Assembly: GCF_014699005.1 (NCBI RefSeq)
Contig: NZ_JACWZY010000001.1
Location: 1-64,000 of the forward strand
Direction of reading: 5' to 3'
DNA: 64,000 bases
Origin: Spirosoma profusum
GTDB lineage: Bacteria; Bacteroidota; Bacteroidia; Cytophagales; Spirosomataceae
Shown here: positions 47,243-56,390 of the stretch, one piece after another
How positions within the stretch are numbered: the stretch's first letter is position 1
Layout: the number at the start of each line of letters is the position of its first letter
The notes under the pieces: generated by a model
What the model saw: the letters and a program-made list of their open reading frames with translations, nothing else
What the model was told of the DNA's origin: nothing
Databases searched by the model: none
Made by a program: the position numbers and the translations under genes

Positions 47243-48937
47243 ATGCAAAAACGATTTACATTCCTGGTGTTGGGTTGCCTGTTGGCCCTGACATCCTGGG
47301 CACAAAGCGGCTTACAGTTTATCAACTATCAAGGTGTGGCCCGCAATAGCACGGGCCAACCGCTGGTCTCCCAGAGCATTACGTTACAAATGAGCATCAC
47401 CAGCGATGGGGCTGGCACTACGGCTCTCTACACCGAATCCCACACCCTAACCACCGACACTCGAGGGCAGTTCAGCCTGAAAATCGGGGGTGGTACGCCC
47501 TCGGTTGGTACATTCGCAGGCATCAGCTGGAACACGGGTGATCGTTATCTGAAAGCGGAATTAATGCAGGGCATGACGCCGGTCTTGTTGGCCATCACTC
47601 AGATGGTGGCCGTGCCGTATGCGCTGTATGCCGAGAAATCTAATCAGCCGGGTCCAGCGGGACCTGCAGGACTGACGGGCGCAACCGGTCCTCAGGGTCC
47701 AATTGGGCCGATAGGAGCTACGGGCGCAACGGGTCCGGCCGGGCCACAAGGTCCAACTGGACCGATAGGCTTACCGGGTGCCACCGGAGCAACGGGTCCA
47801 GCAGGTCCCCAAGGTCCGGTAGGTCCAATGGGGGTAACGGGTCCGACGGGCGCTTCAGGCGCCACCGGTGCAACGGGTCCGGCGGGACCCATGGGCGCTA
47901 CTGGTCCTCAAGGCCCACAAGGCCCTATTGGCCCTATGGGTTTGACAGGCCCGACGGGCGCTACGGGTGCCACAGGCGCTACTGGTCCTCAAGGCCCTCA
48001 AGGTCTTGTTGGCCCGATGGGTTTGACTGGCCCGGCGGGTGCTACGGGTGAAACGGGTCCTCAAGGTCCACAAGGTGTAGCTGGTCCTATTGGCCTCCAA
48101 GGGCCTCAAGGTGATCCAGGGCCAATTGGTCCTATCGGCCCCCAAGGGCCTGTTGGTCCGATGGGTGCAACAGGACCGACCGGTGCAACAGGTGCCACAG
48201 GTGAAACCGGTCCAGCCGGTCCACAGGGGATACAAGGCGATCCTGGACCAGTTGGTCTGCAGGGGATACAGGGTGAAACTGGGCCAGCAGGGCCAGCTGG
48301 CCCTGCTGGCCTTGTGGGACCCGTAGGAGCGACGGGCCCTATAGGTCCAGCCGGTGACACAGGTCCCCAAGGTGATCCGGGTCCTGCTGGCCCCGCTGGA
48401 CCACAAGGTCCGGTTGGCCCAGCGGGGCCAGCAGGAGCAACTGGTCCACAAGGGATACAAGGCCTAGTTGGTCCAGCCGGAGCTACTGGAGCTACTGGCC
48501 CGCAGGGTGCAACAGGCCCACAAGGGCCGGCGGGTGCGGGAACTACAGCTGTTCAGTTGGTAGCTACTACTGCAACTACAACAATACCTGCTAATGGAAC
48601 AGCAACTATTAACTTCACCGGAGTTACGGTAACGCCGGGGTCAGGCACTTTTACCAGTGGGGTATTTACGCCTGCCAACACAGGTAACTATCTGATCGTG
48701 GTGAATTTAGAAAATACTGGAGACATCAATGGTTCATCGGGTGTGGTTGATTTGATCATAAACAATGTTGTGTATAAAACCACCCAAACATTGACAGGTC
48801 ATGTTGAATTCACCGTAATGGCAGCACTAACCGCCGGCCAACCTGTTAGGCTTAAAGGATATGGTGGCGCTGCTGGCTTTCCTATCAGTAATTATAATAA
48901 TTCATCCCACAGATATTCCATTATCCGTCTTAACTAA
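47243..48937 (+). CDS. Collagen-like fibre protein with variable head, copy B
   Basis: A 564-residue paralogue of the protein at 43069. Signal peptide and N-terminal domain (1-134) are identical in amino acids to copy A. The Gly-X-Y stalk (about 137-432) is shorter and has a different order of [12 protein letters not shown] blocks plus GIQGDP and GIQGET triplets. The C-terminal head (about 433-564) shares only its first residues (AGTTA.QLVATT) and last residues (YSIIRLN-type) with copy A; the centre is different ([28 protein letters not shown]). This pattern fits a conserved base and stalk presenting a diversifying binding head. Followed 101 bases later by the second Ig-like protein gene. Confidence 0.85.
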   Translation: MQKRFTFLVLGCLLALTSWAQSGLQFINYQGVARNSTGQPLVSQSITLQMSITSDGAGTTALYTESHTLTTDTRGQFSLKIGGGTPSVGTFAGISWNTGDRYLKAELMQGMTPVLLAITQMVAVPYALYAEKSNQPGPAGPAGLTGATGPQGPIGPIGATGATGPAGPQGPTGPIGLPGATGATGPAGPQGPVGPMGVTGPTGASGATGATGPAGPMGATGPQGPQGPIGPMGLTGPTGATGATGATGPQGPQGLVGPMGLTGPAGATGETGPQGPQGVAGPIGLQGPQGDPGPIGPIGPQGPVGPMGATGPTGATGATGETGPAGPQGIQGDPGPVGLQGIQGETGPAGPAGPAGLVGPVGATGPIGPAGDTGPQGDPGPAGPAGPQGPVGPAGPAGATGPQGIQGLVGPAGATGATGPQGATGPQGPAGAGTTAVQLVATTATTTIPANGTATINFTGVTVTPGSGTFTSGVFTPANTGNYLIVVNLENTGDINGSSGVVDLIINNVVYKTTQTLTGHVEFTVMAALTAGQPVRLKGYGGAAGFPISNYNNSSHRYSIIRLN

Positions 48938-49038
48938 TCGCCGGGAATTATAGGGTTACGGATTTTGAAAAAAATCCATAACCATTTCCTGGAATTAGTC
49001 CGTGAATAGGATACACAACCAATAAGCCGGATCAAAAC

Positions 49039-50625
49039 ATGACAAAAAACTATATTCTACTCTGGCTAGTCATCCTGACCGCAGTTGGCAGTAGCTCCAC
49101 CCAACTCAAGGCTCAGTCGCCCATCGACCGCCGGGTGATTGGCTCCTCGGGTGGCAGCGCTACAGTCGGCTCAGGTGCCAATGCCATCGACATCAGCTTC
49201 ACCGTGGGTGAGGTCAGTGTCGGCTCCTTCACTGCTGTCAATGCCCAGCTCACCGCTGGCTTCCAGCAGCCCGTCTTCGATAACACCAGCACCACTATTA
49301 CCTCACACCTGCCCAATCCGTCGGTGGTAGGTCAGGTGTATACTGTAGCCGTCAGCGTGTCCGCCCTGTCCGCGGGCAGCCCCACACCCGAGGGCTACGT
49401 CACCCTGAGCGATGGCGCGGGGGGAAGCTGCACCGTTACGTTAGGCAGTGGTACGGGAAGCTGTCAGCTCACATCCACCACGCCCGGTTCCAAGACGTTA
49501 ACCGCTACCTATGAGGGTAATGCTACGTTTGCTGGAAGCTCAGCCACAGCTACCCATCAGGTCAACCCGGCCAATACCGCCCCGACGGTGGCTACGGCCA
49601 TTAGTTCGCAGACGGCTACGTTGGGAGCCAGCTATAGCTTCACCATCCCGGCCACTACCTTCACCGACGCCGAAACGCCTAACAGTCTTACGCTTTCGGT
49701 AAGTGGACTGCCCGCCGGACTGAGTTTCGTCTCGCCCAGCACCATCACCGGTGTGCCGTCCACTACGTTGGGTTCACCCTTCAACGTGAGCGTGGTGGCG
49801 ACCGATCCGGGTGGCTTATCAGCCGTCACTACGTTCAGTCTGAGTGTGGCGCCTGCTGGCTTTGCCATCACCAGTGCAACGATGCTGGACTGTAATCACA
49901 TCTCCTACTACGCCCGTCGGATCAACTTCAACGTCAGCTACAGCGGCACTAACGGACAGCCCATCAGCCTCTCGGTGGTCAACGAGCTGCTGGCCACTAC
50001 GTATACGGGGCCATTTTCGTTGACGGTCTACACCGATAATCCAGTCATCACGATAACGGCTCGTCAGCAGGGCACCCCGGGGATGGCTAGTTTCAACTAC
50101 AACTGGCTGACGTATTGTGCCAATGGCTCACCGATGGTGCTCAATCCGGTTCCACCCCAGAGTGCTACGTTGGGGGCGGCATTCAGTTATACCATTCCAG
50201 CCAACACCTTCACCGATGCCGAAACGCCGAATAGTCTCACCTTGAGTGTGATTGGTTTGCCAGCGGGCTTGAGTTTTGTATCGCCTAACACGATTACGGG
50301 CGTTGCGTCGACGACGTTGGGAACCCCCTACAACGTGACGGTGACGGCGGTGGACCCCGGTGGTCAGTCGGTGTCGACGACGTTTCAGCTAAATGTGGTT
50401 AACCCGAACGGTTGTGTGAGCATGTACAGTGTGAAGGCGGGCGTCTGGAGCGACGCGAGTGTTTGGTCATGTAACCGGGTACCGTTGAGCAGCGACGTAG
50501 TGACGATCAATCACGCCGTTACGTTGCCTGTGAGTTATCTGGGATTAGCCCAACGGGTGATTTATAGTAGTTCAGGAAGGCTATTGTTTGGAGCAAGCAG
50601 TACGTTGCGGCTGAGCGGTAATTAG
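49039..50625 (+). CDS. Secreted Ig-like protein, copy B
   Basis: A 528-residue protein with the same length and domain order as the protein at 44990 and very few amino-acid changes (for example SFTAVNAQ, GNATFAGSS, NWLTYC), most of them near the second He_PIG-like domain and in the C-terminal domain (NHAVTLPVSYLG). It is paired with the second collagen-like gene in the same order as in unit A, which suggests that the two products work together. Many differences between the copies are synonymous, which argues for selection on the protein after duplication. Confidence 0.83.
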   Translation: MTKNYILLWLVILTAVGSSSTQLKAQSPIDRRVIGSSGGSATVGSGANAIDISFTVGEVSVGSFTAVNAQLTAGFQQPVFDNTSTTITSHLPNPSVVGQVYTVAVSVSALSAGSPTPEGYVTLSDGAGGSCTVTLGSGTGSCQLTSTTPGSKTLTATYEGNATFAGSSATATHQVNPANTAPTVATAISSQTATLGASYSFTIPATTFTDAETPNSLTLSVSGLPAGLSFVSPSTITGVPSTTLGSPFNVSVVATDPGGLSAVTTFSLSVAPAGFAITSATMLDCNHISYYARRINFNVSYSGTNGQPISLSVVNELLATTYTGPFSLTVYTDNPVITITARQQGTPGMASFNYNWLTYCANGSPMVLNPVPPQSATLGAAFSYTIPANTFTDAETPNSLTLSVIGLPAGLSFVSPNTITGVASTTLGTPYNVTVTAVDPGGQSVSTTFQLNVVNPNGCVSMYSVKAGVWSDASVWSCNRVPLSSDVVTINHAVTLPVSYLGLAQRVIYSSSGRLLFGASSTLRLSGN

Positions 50626-50646
50626 TGCTGGCTGATACGTATTGAT

Positions 50647-50708
50647 TAAAACAGTGAAACCACTCTCGGTATTTTTAATTAAATACTAAGAGTGGTTTCA
50701 CTGTTTTA
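50647..50708. terminator. Bidirectional terminator between convergent genes
   Basis: TAAAACAGTGAAACCACTCT (50647-50666) pairs perfectly with 50689-50708; the loop is AT-rich. It lies between the plus-strand Ig-like gene and the minus-strand lipoprotein gene and has A/T tracts on both sides. Confidence 0.85.
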
Positions 50709-50750
50709 GCACCTTACTCCTTTAAAAGACAGCGTAATAAGCCGGTTTAA

Positions 50751-51608
50751 TCATTGACACTGATACCCAAACGTCTGTCGGTTGTTTTTGGTGAAAGGTG
50801 TCTGCGAACCAGTTAAGTAGAGTAAGGCTGTCTGGGCCTGCGTCGTAATTTTGCTGTCAGCGTCGTAAACCGGTTTGAACGTCGATGATTCGATCATCGA
50901 GCGGTTACCGCTGTTGATATTGTACATTTTCTGCGTAATAGGTGTATTGATGTGCCAGAAACGACCGGGTTTGGCTTCTACAGCCTGACTGAGTGCTATT
51001 AAAGTCAATATCGGTAACTCTGTTACGTGCGTGTAAGGGGACGGCTTCTGGTCGAACGTGTATTCAACTTCCTGCTCGCCAATGGCACCACCTGCCAGCA
51101 CGAATCGCCCTCGTTCATTGGTTAAATTGCCAGCATTGTCGTACGTGAACGTATAGCTACGCTCCGTTACCGTCGAACTGGACGGTAGTATCTGTCTATT
51201 TTCGGTGATACGTGTCAGGTTACCGGATTGAGCATATTCCATACTAAATGTAGATTGAACCTTACCGCTTCGGGTGAACGTAGCACTGTTGGGCAACGTA
51301 GCAGAGCCGTAGGTCAACGTAATAACATCCTGACCACTGTTAGCTCTGGTTATCAGACTGTTATTGTACTCGATCTGGAAACTGGCATCGCTATTTTTTG
51401 ACCGCTCTGACAGACTGGTCAGCGCATTACCCGAATAGGTGAAGGTACGTTTCAGTTCATCCGTCAGTTGGCCGCTGGTTTCGATAAGTTGATCGGTGGT
51501 GCTGGTTAGTTGGCAGACCGGTGCAAGTGCTGGTTCGTCTTTCGGCTGACAGGCGAAGACGATAATTGCCAGTGCGAGAGGGTAATTCAAACGTAACAGA
51601 AGTTTCAT
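50751..51608 (-). CDS. Hypothetical lipoprotein with YD-like beta repeats
   Basis: A 285-residue exported lipoprotein; the signal peptide ends in VFAC (Cys 20). The mature part has repeating beta-hairpin patterns such as RTFTYSGNALTSL, FQIEYNNSLITRA, YTFTYDNAGNLTNE that recall RHS/YD repeats and DUF4595-type Bacteroidota lipoproteins. A cysteine close to each end (near CQLTS and the final YQCQ) could form a disulfide. No catalytic motif is visible. It is divergent from the McrB-type gene, with 87 bases between the starts. Confidence 0.65.
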   Translation of the reverse strand: MKLLLRLNYPLALAIIVFACQPKDEPALAPVCQLTSTTDQLIETSGQLTDELKRTFTYSGNALTSLSERSKNSDASFQIEYNNSLITRANSGQDVITLTYGSATLPNSATFTRSGKVQSTFSMEYAQSGNLTRITENRQILPSSSTVTERSYTFTYDNAGNLTNERGRFVLAGGAIGEQEVEYTFDQKPSPYTHVTELPILTLIALSQAVEAKPGRFWHINTPITQKMYNINSGNRSMIESSTFKPVYDADSKITTQAQTALLYLTGSQTPFTKNNRQTFGYQCQ

Positions 51609-51695
51609 AATCGTTGGTAAAGCAGTGGGTGAACGTACTAGCTAATCTACTAAATAACGGCGAAAAATTGTAAATTTGTAAGGTATAACTTTCTT

Positions 51696-53285
51696 ATGTT
51701 AATCGAAACCAATCAGCAACTTCTCCTTGAGCGTATTCGAGACATCGGCCACCCCGAAGCTGTCCGGCGCTTTTTTGGGTTGCTCAAGGAATTGATCGAC
51801 ATTGTGAACCTGCCAAACGGCGATGCGCGGCTGGCATTTACGGTACGTAAAGATCAGCGGGCGATTACGGCGAATATCAATTTTTTCTGGGCGCTACGGC
51901 TGGTGAAACCCCATCGGGGCGAACCCGAATTCTGGCTGACTGTCAAGAAATCATGTCAGGAGGAACTCCAGGTTTTCGACGAACTGGATTTTGGTACGAT
52001 CAGCGAAAAGTCGTCTTACGTAGCGGCAATTATCGGGCAATCGAATTCGCATCTGCTCTACAAACCCGCCATTCAGACATGCTGGCACGACTGCCTGACC
52101 GAACTGGTCGAAATTGCCAAGCGTGGTCCGCATTCGGCACGGCATAATCCGGATGTATACCGGGCCGCCGAAGACGAAGCGTATCTGAGTGAGGTTATTC
52201 GGCTCGCAGATAACCCCGAACTTGGTGAAATACACCTGAATGGCCATTCGGTTGAAGAGCCTGAATCAACGTATCAACATCATCCAGAACGACCGTCGCA
52301 GCCGCTTAATCTGATTTTGTTTGGCCCGCCGGGAACGGGAAAAACGTTCGCGCTCCAGCCTTATCTACGTAACGAAAACGCCAGTCTCATTACGTTCCAT
52401 CCGGCCTATAGCTATGAAGAATTTGTAGAAGGCTTACGCCCGGAAAGCGCTAATGGTCAGATTAGTTATAAAATTCGCAAAGGTGTTTTTCACAGTGCCT
52501 GTACATCTGCGATTCAGCGGGCGGGCTATGGTACGTTGGCCGATTGTTTGAACGATACGCCGGAAAATCGGCGGCAGAAACTGAACAAAGCCCCGGCGCA
52601 TTATCTGCTCATTGATGAGTTGAACCGGGCGAACGTAGCAAGCGTATTTGGTGAACTCATTACGTTGCTCGAACCCGATAAACGGCTCGGCGCTAAAAAC
52701 GAATTGTGGCTCACACTGCCCTACTCAAACGAGCGATTTGGTGTGCCCGGCAATTTGTACGTAGTGGGTACGATGAACACCACCGACCGTTCTATCGCCC
52801 TGCTCGATATTGCGTTACGTCGGCGGTTTGCGTTTCGGGAAATGTTGCCCGATGCATCGTTATTGGGTGTTGTCGACGGTATCGATCTGGCACAACTGCT
52901 ACGTACCATCAACGAACGTATCGAATGCCTGCTCAATCGGGATCATCAGATTGGTCATGCATATCTGACGAACGTAACGACGCTGGCTGAATTATGCAGC
53001 GTTTTTCGCGACCGGATTATTCCGCTTTTGCAGGAATATTTTTTCAGCGACTGGGCTAAAATTCAACTCGCTCTGGGCGACAATCCGGCCTGGGGAAAAG
53101 AGCCTGAGCAACGTCTGATCTGGGTAAAAAAGAAATACACGGCATCGACTGCGAACAAACTATTCGGCGAACTTCCTGATATGCTGGATGATTTAATTAC
53201 GTATGAAGTCAATCCTGATCTACAGCAGGGAAATTACGACCAGATAACACCGGAAGTTTTTATTCGAATTTATCAGAAAGTTTAG
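51696..53285 (+). CDS. McrB-type AAA+ GTPase without visible McrC
   Basis: A 529-residue AAA+ protein of the McrB clade. Residues 1-200 are an uncharacterised N-terminal domain rich in Trp, Phe and Glu (NINFFWALRLVKPHRGEPEFW). The motor domain has Walker A GPPGTGKT (210-217), Walker B YLLIDELNRAN and the clade signature MNTTDRS, followed by ALRRRFAF with arginine-finger candidates. In classical McrBC the McrB N-terminus binds modified DNA, the motor translocates using GTP, and McrC carries the nuclease. Neither neighbour here is McrC: downstream is a dehydrogenase 86 bases away, upstream a divergent lipoprotein. It may be a solitary member with another partner or target. Function as restriction is not established. 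Confidence 0.82.
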   Translation: MLIETNQQLLLERIRDIGHPEAVRRFFGLLKELIDIVNLPNGDARLAFTVRKDQRAITANINFFWALRLVKPHRGEPEFWLTVKKSCQEELQVFDELDFGTISEKSSYVAAIIGQSNSHLLYKPAIQTCWHDCLTELVEIAKRGPHSARHNPDVYRAAEDEAYLSEVIRLADNPELGEIHLNGHSVEEPESTYQHHPERPSQPLNLILFGPPGTGKTFALQPYLRNENASLITFHPAYSYEEFVEGLRPESANGQISYKIRKGVFHSACTSAIQRAGYGTLADCLNDTPENRRQKLNKAPAHYLLIDELNRANVASVFGELITLLEPDKRLGAKNELWLTLPYSNERFGVPGNLYVVGTMNTTDRSIALLDIALRRRFAFREMLPDASLLGVVDGIDLAQLLRTINERIECLLNRDHQIGHAYLTNVTTLAELCSVFRDRIIPLLQEYFFSDWAKIQLALGDNPAWGKEPEQRLIWVKKKYTASTANKLFGELPDMLDDLITYEVNPDLQQGNYDQITPEVFIRIYQKV

Positions 53286-53294
53286 TCATGTAAC

Positions 53295-53311
53295 GCGGAC
53301 AAGATGTCCGC
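53295..53311. repeat. GCGGACA-TGTCCGC palindrome
   Basis: GCGGACA AGA TGTCCGC is a perfect 7-bp inverted repeat in the short gap between the McrB-type and dehydrogenase genes; a half-copy GCGGACAAG recurs at about 53332. It could be a weak terminator or a dispersed element. Confidence 0.6.
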
Positions 53312-53371
53312 ACTTATAAATAACATTACTTGCGGACAAGCTGCTGGAACGCCAGTCCAACCCCATTACCT

Positions 53372-54403
53372 ATGAAAGCATTAGTTCTCACCGAGTACAA
53401 TCAGTTCGATCTACAGGAGCTTCCCAGGCCGACCATTCGCCCCAACGAGGTATTGGTACGTGTGAAAGCCGTCGGTATTTGCGGCTCCGACGTTCATGGT
53501 ATGGACGGCAGCAGCGGCCGACGTATTCCGCCCATTGTGATGGGGCACGAAGCCAGCGGTATCATCGCCGAAGTCGGTTCCGACGTAAAAAACTGGTCAG
53601 CCGGCGACCGCGTTACGTTCGACTCGACCGTGTATTCGCTCGATGATTGGTATAGCCGCCGTGGGCAATATAATCTCAGCGACGGTCGCGAAGTGGTCGG
53701 CGTATCGACACCCGATTTCAAGCGACAGGGCGCTTTTGCTGAGTTTGTGTCCGTTCCGCAACACATTCTGTACGCCGTTCCCGATAATGTGAGTTTCACG
53801 CAGGCCGCTTTGGTGGAACCTGTAGCCGTTGCCCTTCACGCGCTTAGCCTGACGCCCATTCAGGTGAATGATTCGGCGGTGGTGGTCGGTGCAGGCATGA
53901 TTGGCCTGTTCGTGATTCAGGCGTTGAAACTGGCGGGCTGCGGCACCATCATCGCTATTGACCTTGATGATGACCGGCTGGCGTTGGCGCAGAAATTGGG
54001 GGCAACGTTTCAGATTAATGCCAGTTCGGGCAACCTAGCGAGTCAGGTGCAGGCGCTCACGCAGGGGCGCGGGGCCGACGTAGCATTTGAAGTTGTCGGC
54101 GCTGGCCCTACCGTCAAAACTGCCATCGATTGCGTGAGGAAGGGCGCTACCGTTACGTTGGTTGGTAACCTGGCTCCAACCGTTGAAATGCCTTTACAGG
54201 CCGTCGTCACGCGTCAGCTACGTTTGCAGGGTTCCTGCGCCATCAACGGTGAGTATGAGGCTGCGCTGGTCTTGATTTCGTCGGGTCGAATAAACGTTGA
54301 AGCCATTTTGAGCGCTGAAGTTCCTCTCGAAGAAGGTGCTGACTGGTTCAAGCGACTTTACGCCAAAGAAAAAGGTTTGATTAAGGTAGTGCTGAAGCCG
54401 TAA
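53372..54403 (+). CDS. Medium-chain alcohol/polyol dehydrogenase lacking structural zinc site
   Basis: A 343-residue NAD(P)-dependent dehydrogenase of the MDR superfamily, nearest in look to sorbitol/galactitol-phosphate dehydrogenases. The start is the ATG at 53372 (MKALVLTEYNQF); an in-frame upstream extension from 53330 is unlikely. Catalytic zinc ligands Cys37 (GICGSD) and His59-Glu60 (GHE) are intact, and the Rossmann motif is VVVGAGMIGLF. The loop that normally carries four cysteines in C-x2-C-x2-C-x7-C reads Ser89, Asp92, Ser95 and Ser103, so the structural zinc is absent. The polyol or sugar substrate is unknown. A role in the neighbouring apiose-like locus is possible but the intervening lipoprotein gene is on the other strand. 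Confidence 0.87.
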   Translation: MKALVLTEYNQFDLQELPRPTIRPNEVLVRVKAVGICGSDVHGMDGSSGRRIPPIVMGHEASGIIAEVGSDVKNWSAGDRVTFDSTVYSLDDWYSRRGQYNLSDGREVVGVSTPDFKRQGAFAEFVSVPQHILYAVPDNVSFTQAALVEPVAVALHALSLTPIQVNDSAVVVGAGMIGLFVIQALKLAGCGTIIAIDLDDDRLALAQKLGATFQINASSGNLASQVQALTQGRGADVAFEVVGAGPTVKTAIDCVRKGATVTLVGNLAPTVEMPLQAVVTRQLRLQGSCAINGEYEAALVLISSGRINVEAILSAEVPLEEGADWFKRLYAKEKGLIKVVLKP

Positions 54404-54407
54404 TACT

Positions 54408-54821
54408 CTATTTAGCCGCTTCGTACTGGTAAATTGCGAAGTGATCGGTCAACTCCAACTGATTTTCTGAGAGTTGAGTGATGGCTGCTTTTTTGTTGGT
54501 AGCACACAACCCATTGGGACAGAAATACCAACTCGTATACTGAATGGCTGTGGCCAGGAAGGTGTACGTGCGTGGGCTACAGCAATCCGCTTCTGTGAGA
54601 ACATTGTTACGTCTGTAAACAATATTTCCATCGGCCTTATACTCAACGGTATAATAAGCATCTGAATCCCAGGTTCGCCAGTTATTGCTTGATAAGTCTC
54701 GTGTTCGGATCAGATGCCAGTTTCGAAAGAGAAGCGAAGGTATTGTAGGTGCTTCATCGCGTTGGCAACCCATCGCGCAAATCAATAGTAAAACTATTCC
54801 AACGGCGTATCTCTTCATCAT
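54408..54821 (-). CDS. Small lipocalin-like hypothetical lipoprotein
   Basis: A 137-residue lipoprotein with signal peptide MMKRYAVGIVLLLICAMGC (lipobox Cys 19). The mature part has alternating beta patterns (YYTVEYKADGNIVYRRNN, TYTFLATAIQYTSWYF, QLELTDHFAIYQYEA) that resemble lipocalin-like domains of Bacteroidota, and four further cysteines (CCSPRT, CPNGLC) that may pair. It converges on the dehydrogenase gene with 4 bases between stops. Function unknown. Confidence 0.65.
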   Translation of the reverse strand: MMKRYAVGIVLLLICAMGCQRDEAPTIPSLLFRNWHLIRTRDLSSNNWRTWDSDAYYTVEYKADGNIVYRRNNVLTEADCCSPRTYTFLATAIQYTSWYFCPNGLCATNKKAAITQLSENQLELTDHFAIYQYEAAK

Positions 54822-54877
54822 GTTGCGTATTTATGACATGACCCTAACGGAGCGCTATTCGTTGGAATAATGTTATA

Positions 54878-56371
54878 TCACCTATCAGCCAAAACGGCCA
54901 TCAACGCTTCGTTATTGAGGACGCCACGCGGGCCGTGTGTCTCAAAATACGTTACTGATTCTGCGCCCGCCTTACGTAGCATTTGCAGGCTAATTCGTGT
55001 CCACTCAGCAGCGAACTTAGTATTTTGTCGCTCATCGGTGAGCGGAGTATAGCCAAATCGGTTGGCCGGTAAAGCCGGGTTAAACCGGGGAAGTAGCGTT
55101 ATTGGTGATACGTGAACGGGTTTATCACCAGCTAGTTTTTTCGCCGAACGTACTACGTCGAAATGGGCCGTTGCGTTTTCCATAATGGTTTGGTCATCAA
55201 TCGCGTGGGCCTGTGGATTAGCCGAGAACGTAACAAAATCAACCAAATCATACCGAAACGGATTCCGGTTGAATTCAGCAAAATTGGCATTCGTTCCTCC
55301 GCCAATCCGAATGTCAGGCAGGGTGTCTCGAAAGAAAGGAACTACCTCAGTTAAAAGGGTATCAGACGTAGTCTGATTGATACTATTAAATAAGGACAGA
55401 CTTTGAACGGAAATACTTTCTGTTGACAAAAAAGCCAGAAAATCAGGAAGTTGATTTTTTGTGCCTTTTTCGAAAAACAAAGCCAGTTCGAGCGGAACGT
55501 TCAGTAACTGGGCATCCAGCCAGGCGTTCTCAAGATAATCCGACCACTTAGGATGAGCGAAAAATACATCGGCTCGTAAGTGCGAAAGGTCTAGCTTTTT
55601 TAGGCGTCTGGCTTCTTCGCCCAGCAACAGTAGTCCGTCGATCCGGTGGCCCAGACCTATTCGTAGTTTAGTGGTTGGAACGTCTGCATCAACTCGATTT
55701 TCGACGACTGAAACGGTTTGGTCTGCAAGTTTAATGGGTTGGAAACGAACGGCTTGCTCAATAATGGTGCCTGTCTGAACGGTTGCCGGAATTGGTATCG
55801 TCAGGGGAGTGGAATACGTTTTAAAGGACGCATCCGTCCAGTTACGCTGGTCTTCTGTTTCAAATACATCGCCTGAAAAATCGAGCCGCAACGTATCGCC
55901 GAAAGCCGTTTCCCAGGTCATGGTCTGGATATTCAGAAACGGCTGATGGGGACTGATGAATTCCGGAAAACGACTCGTTATCTGTGTTCCATCAGGACTT
56001 GTAATCTGGCATGGCTGGCCTGTTGTGGCCACAATCGGGTGTAGTATGCACAGCCCGACGCGATTTCGTTGGAACGTACGTAGTGCTTCGGCTCGAAACT
56101 GTACCTCGATACTGCCGTCGGATTCGCCCTTGATACGTATGTATCCCTGCGCTTGCATTTCAAGGTCGTTCACAAACCAATCGTACTCGATCTGGAACGT
56201 ATCATCTTGCCTCTCAATACGTTCATTGCTGATACGTATCGGTGCTGTGTCCCAGTTGGGATCGCGGAAGGCAAAATAAATCATCCGCAAAAGCTCGCGG
56301 GAACCCGCCGACAGCGTCCGCAAAAAACCATTTTCGTAATGGACTGTAATAGGACCAGCGTTCAAAATCAT
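54878..56371 (-). CDS. apnL: Probable D-apionate lactonase
   Basis: A 497-residue cytosolic protein without signal peptide that I match to D-apionolactonase (ApnL), which opens D-apionolactone to D-apionate. The N-terminal part (about 1-215) has NRVGLCILHP, TSRFPEFISPHQPF and EDQRNWTDASFKTYSTPL, which I recognise as the family hallmark; a TIM-barrel-like part follows (about 235-440), then a short C-terminal beta domain (VTYFETHGPRGVL). It is the last gene of the minus-strand set after an ApsD-like dehydrogenase and a sugar ABC ATPase. The identification rests on remembered family motifs plus an unusually consistent neighbourhood (ApnO-, OiaC- and GH140-like genes). Confidence 0.7.
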   Translation of the reverse strand: MILNAGPITVHYENGFLRTLSAGSRELLRMIYFAFRDPNWDTAPIRISNERIERQDDTFQIEYDWFVNDLEMQAQGYIRIKGESDGSIEVQFRAEALRTFQRNRVGLCILHPIVATTGQPCQITSPDGTQITSRFPEFISPHQPFLNIQTMTWETAFGDTLRLDFSGDVFETEDQRNWTDASFKTYSTPLTIPIPATVQTGTIIEQAVRFQPIKLADQTVSVVENRVDADVPTTKLRIGLGHRIDGLLLLGEEARRLKKLDLSHLRADVFFAHPKWSDYLENAWLDAQLLNVPLELALFFEKGTKNQLPDFLAFLSTESISVQSLSLFNSINQTTSDTLLTEVVPFFRDTLPDIRIGGGTNANFAEFNRNPFRYDLVDFVTFSANPQAHAIDDQTIMENATAHFDVVRSAKKLAGDKPVHVSPITLLPRFNPALPANRFGYTPLTDERQNTKFAAEWTRISLQMLRKAGAESVTYFETHGPRGVLNNEALMAVLADR

Positions 56372-56390
56372 AGAAATTTAAGTTTATTGT

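Larger units (their letters stand above)
46803..50655 (+). repeat. Tandem duplication, unit B
   Basis: Second copy of the two-gene module, displaced by 4174 bases at its start (43069 to 47243) and by 4049 bases at the second gene because its collagen stalk is shorter. Similarity continues about 30 bases past the second stop codon, then the terminators differ completely. Confidence 0.85.

Noticed and set aside
43480..48540. CRISPR-like regular repeats
   Set aside because: The short periodic repeats are translated Gly-X-Y triplets in frame with signal peptide and head domains; there are no spacers and no cas genes.
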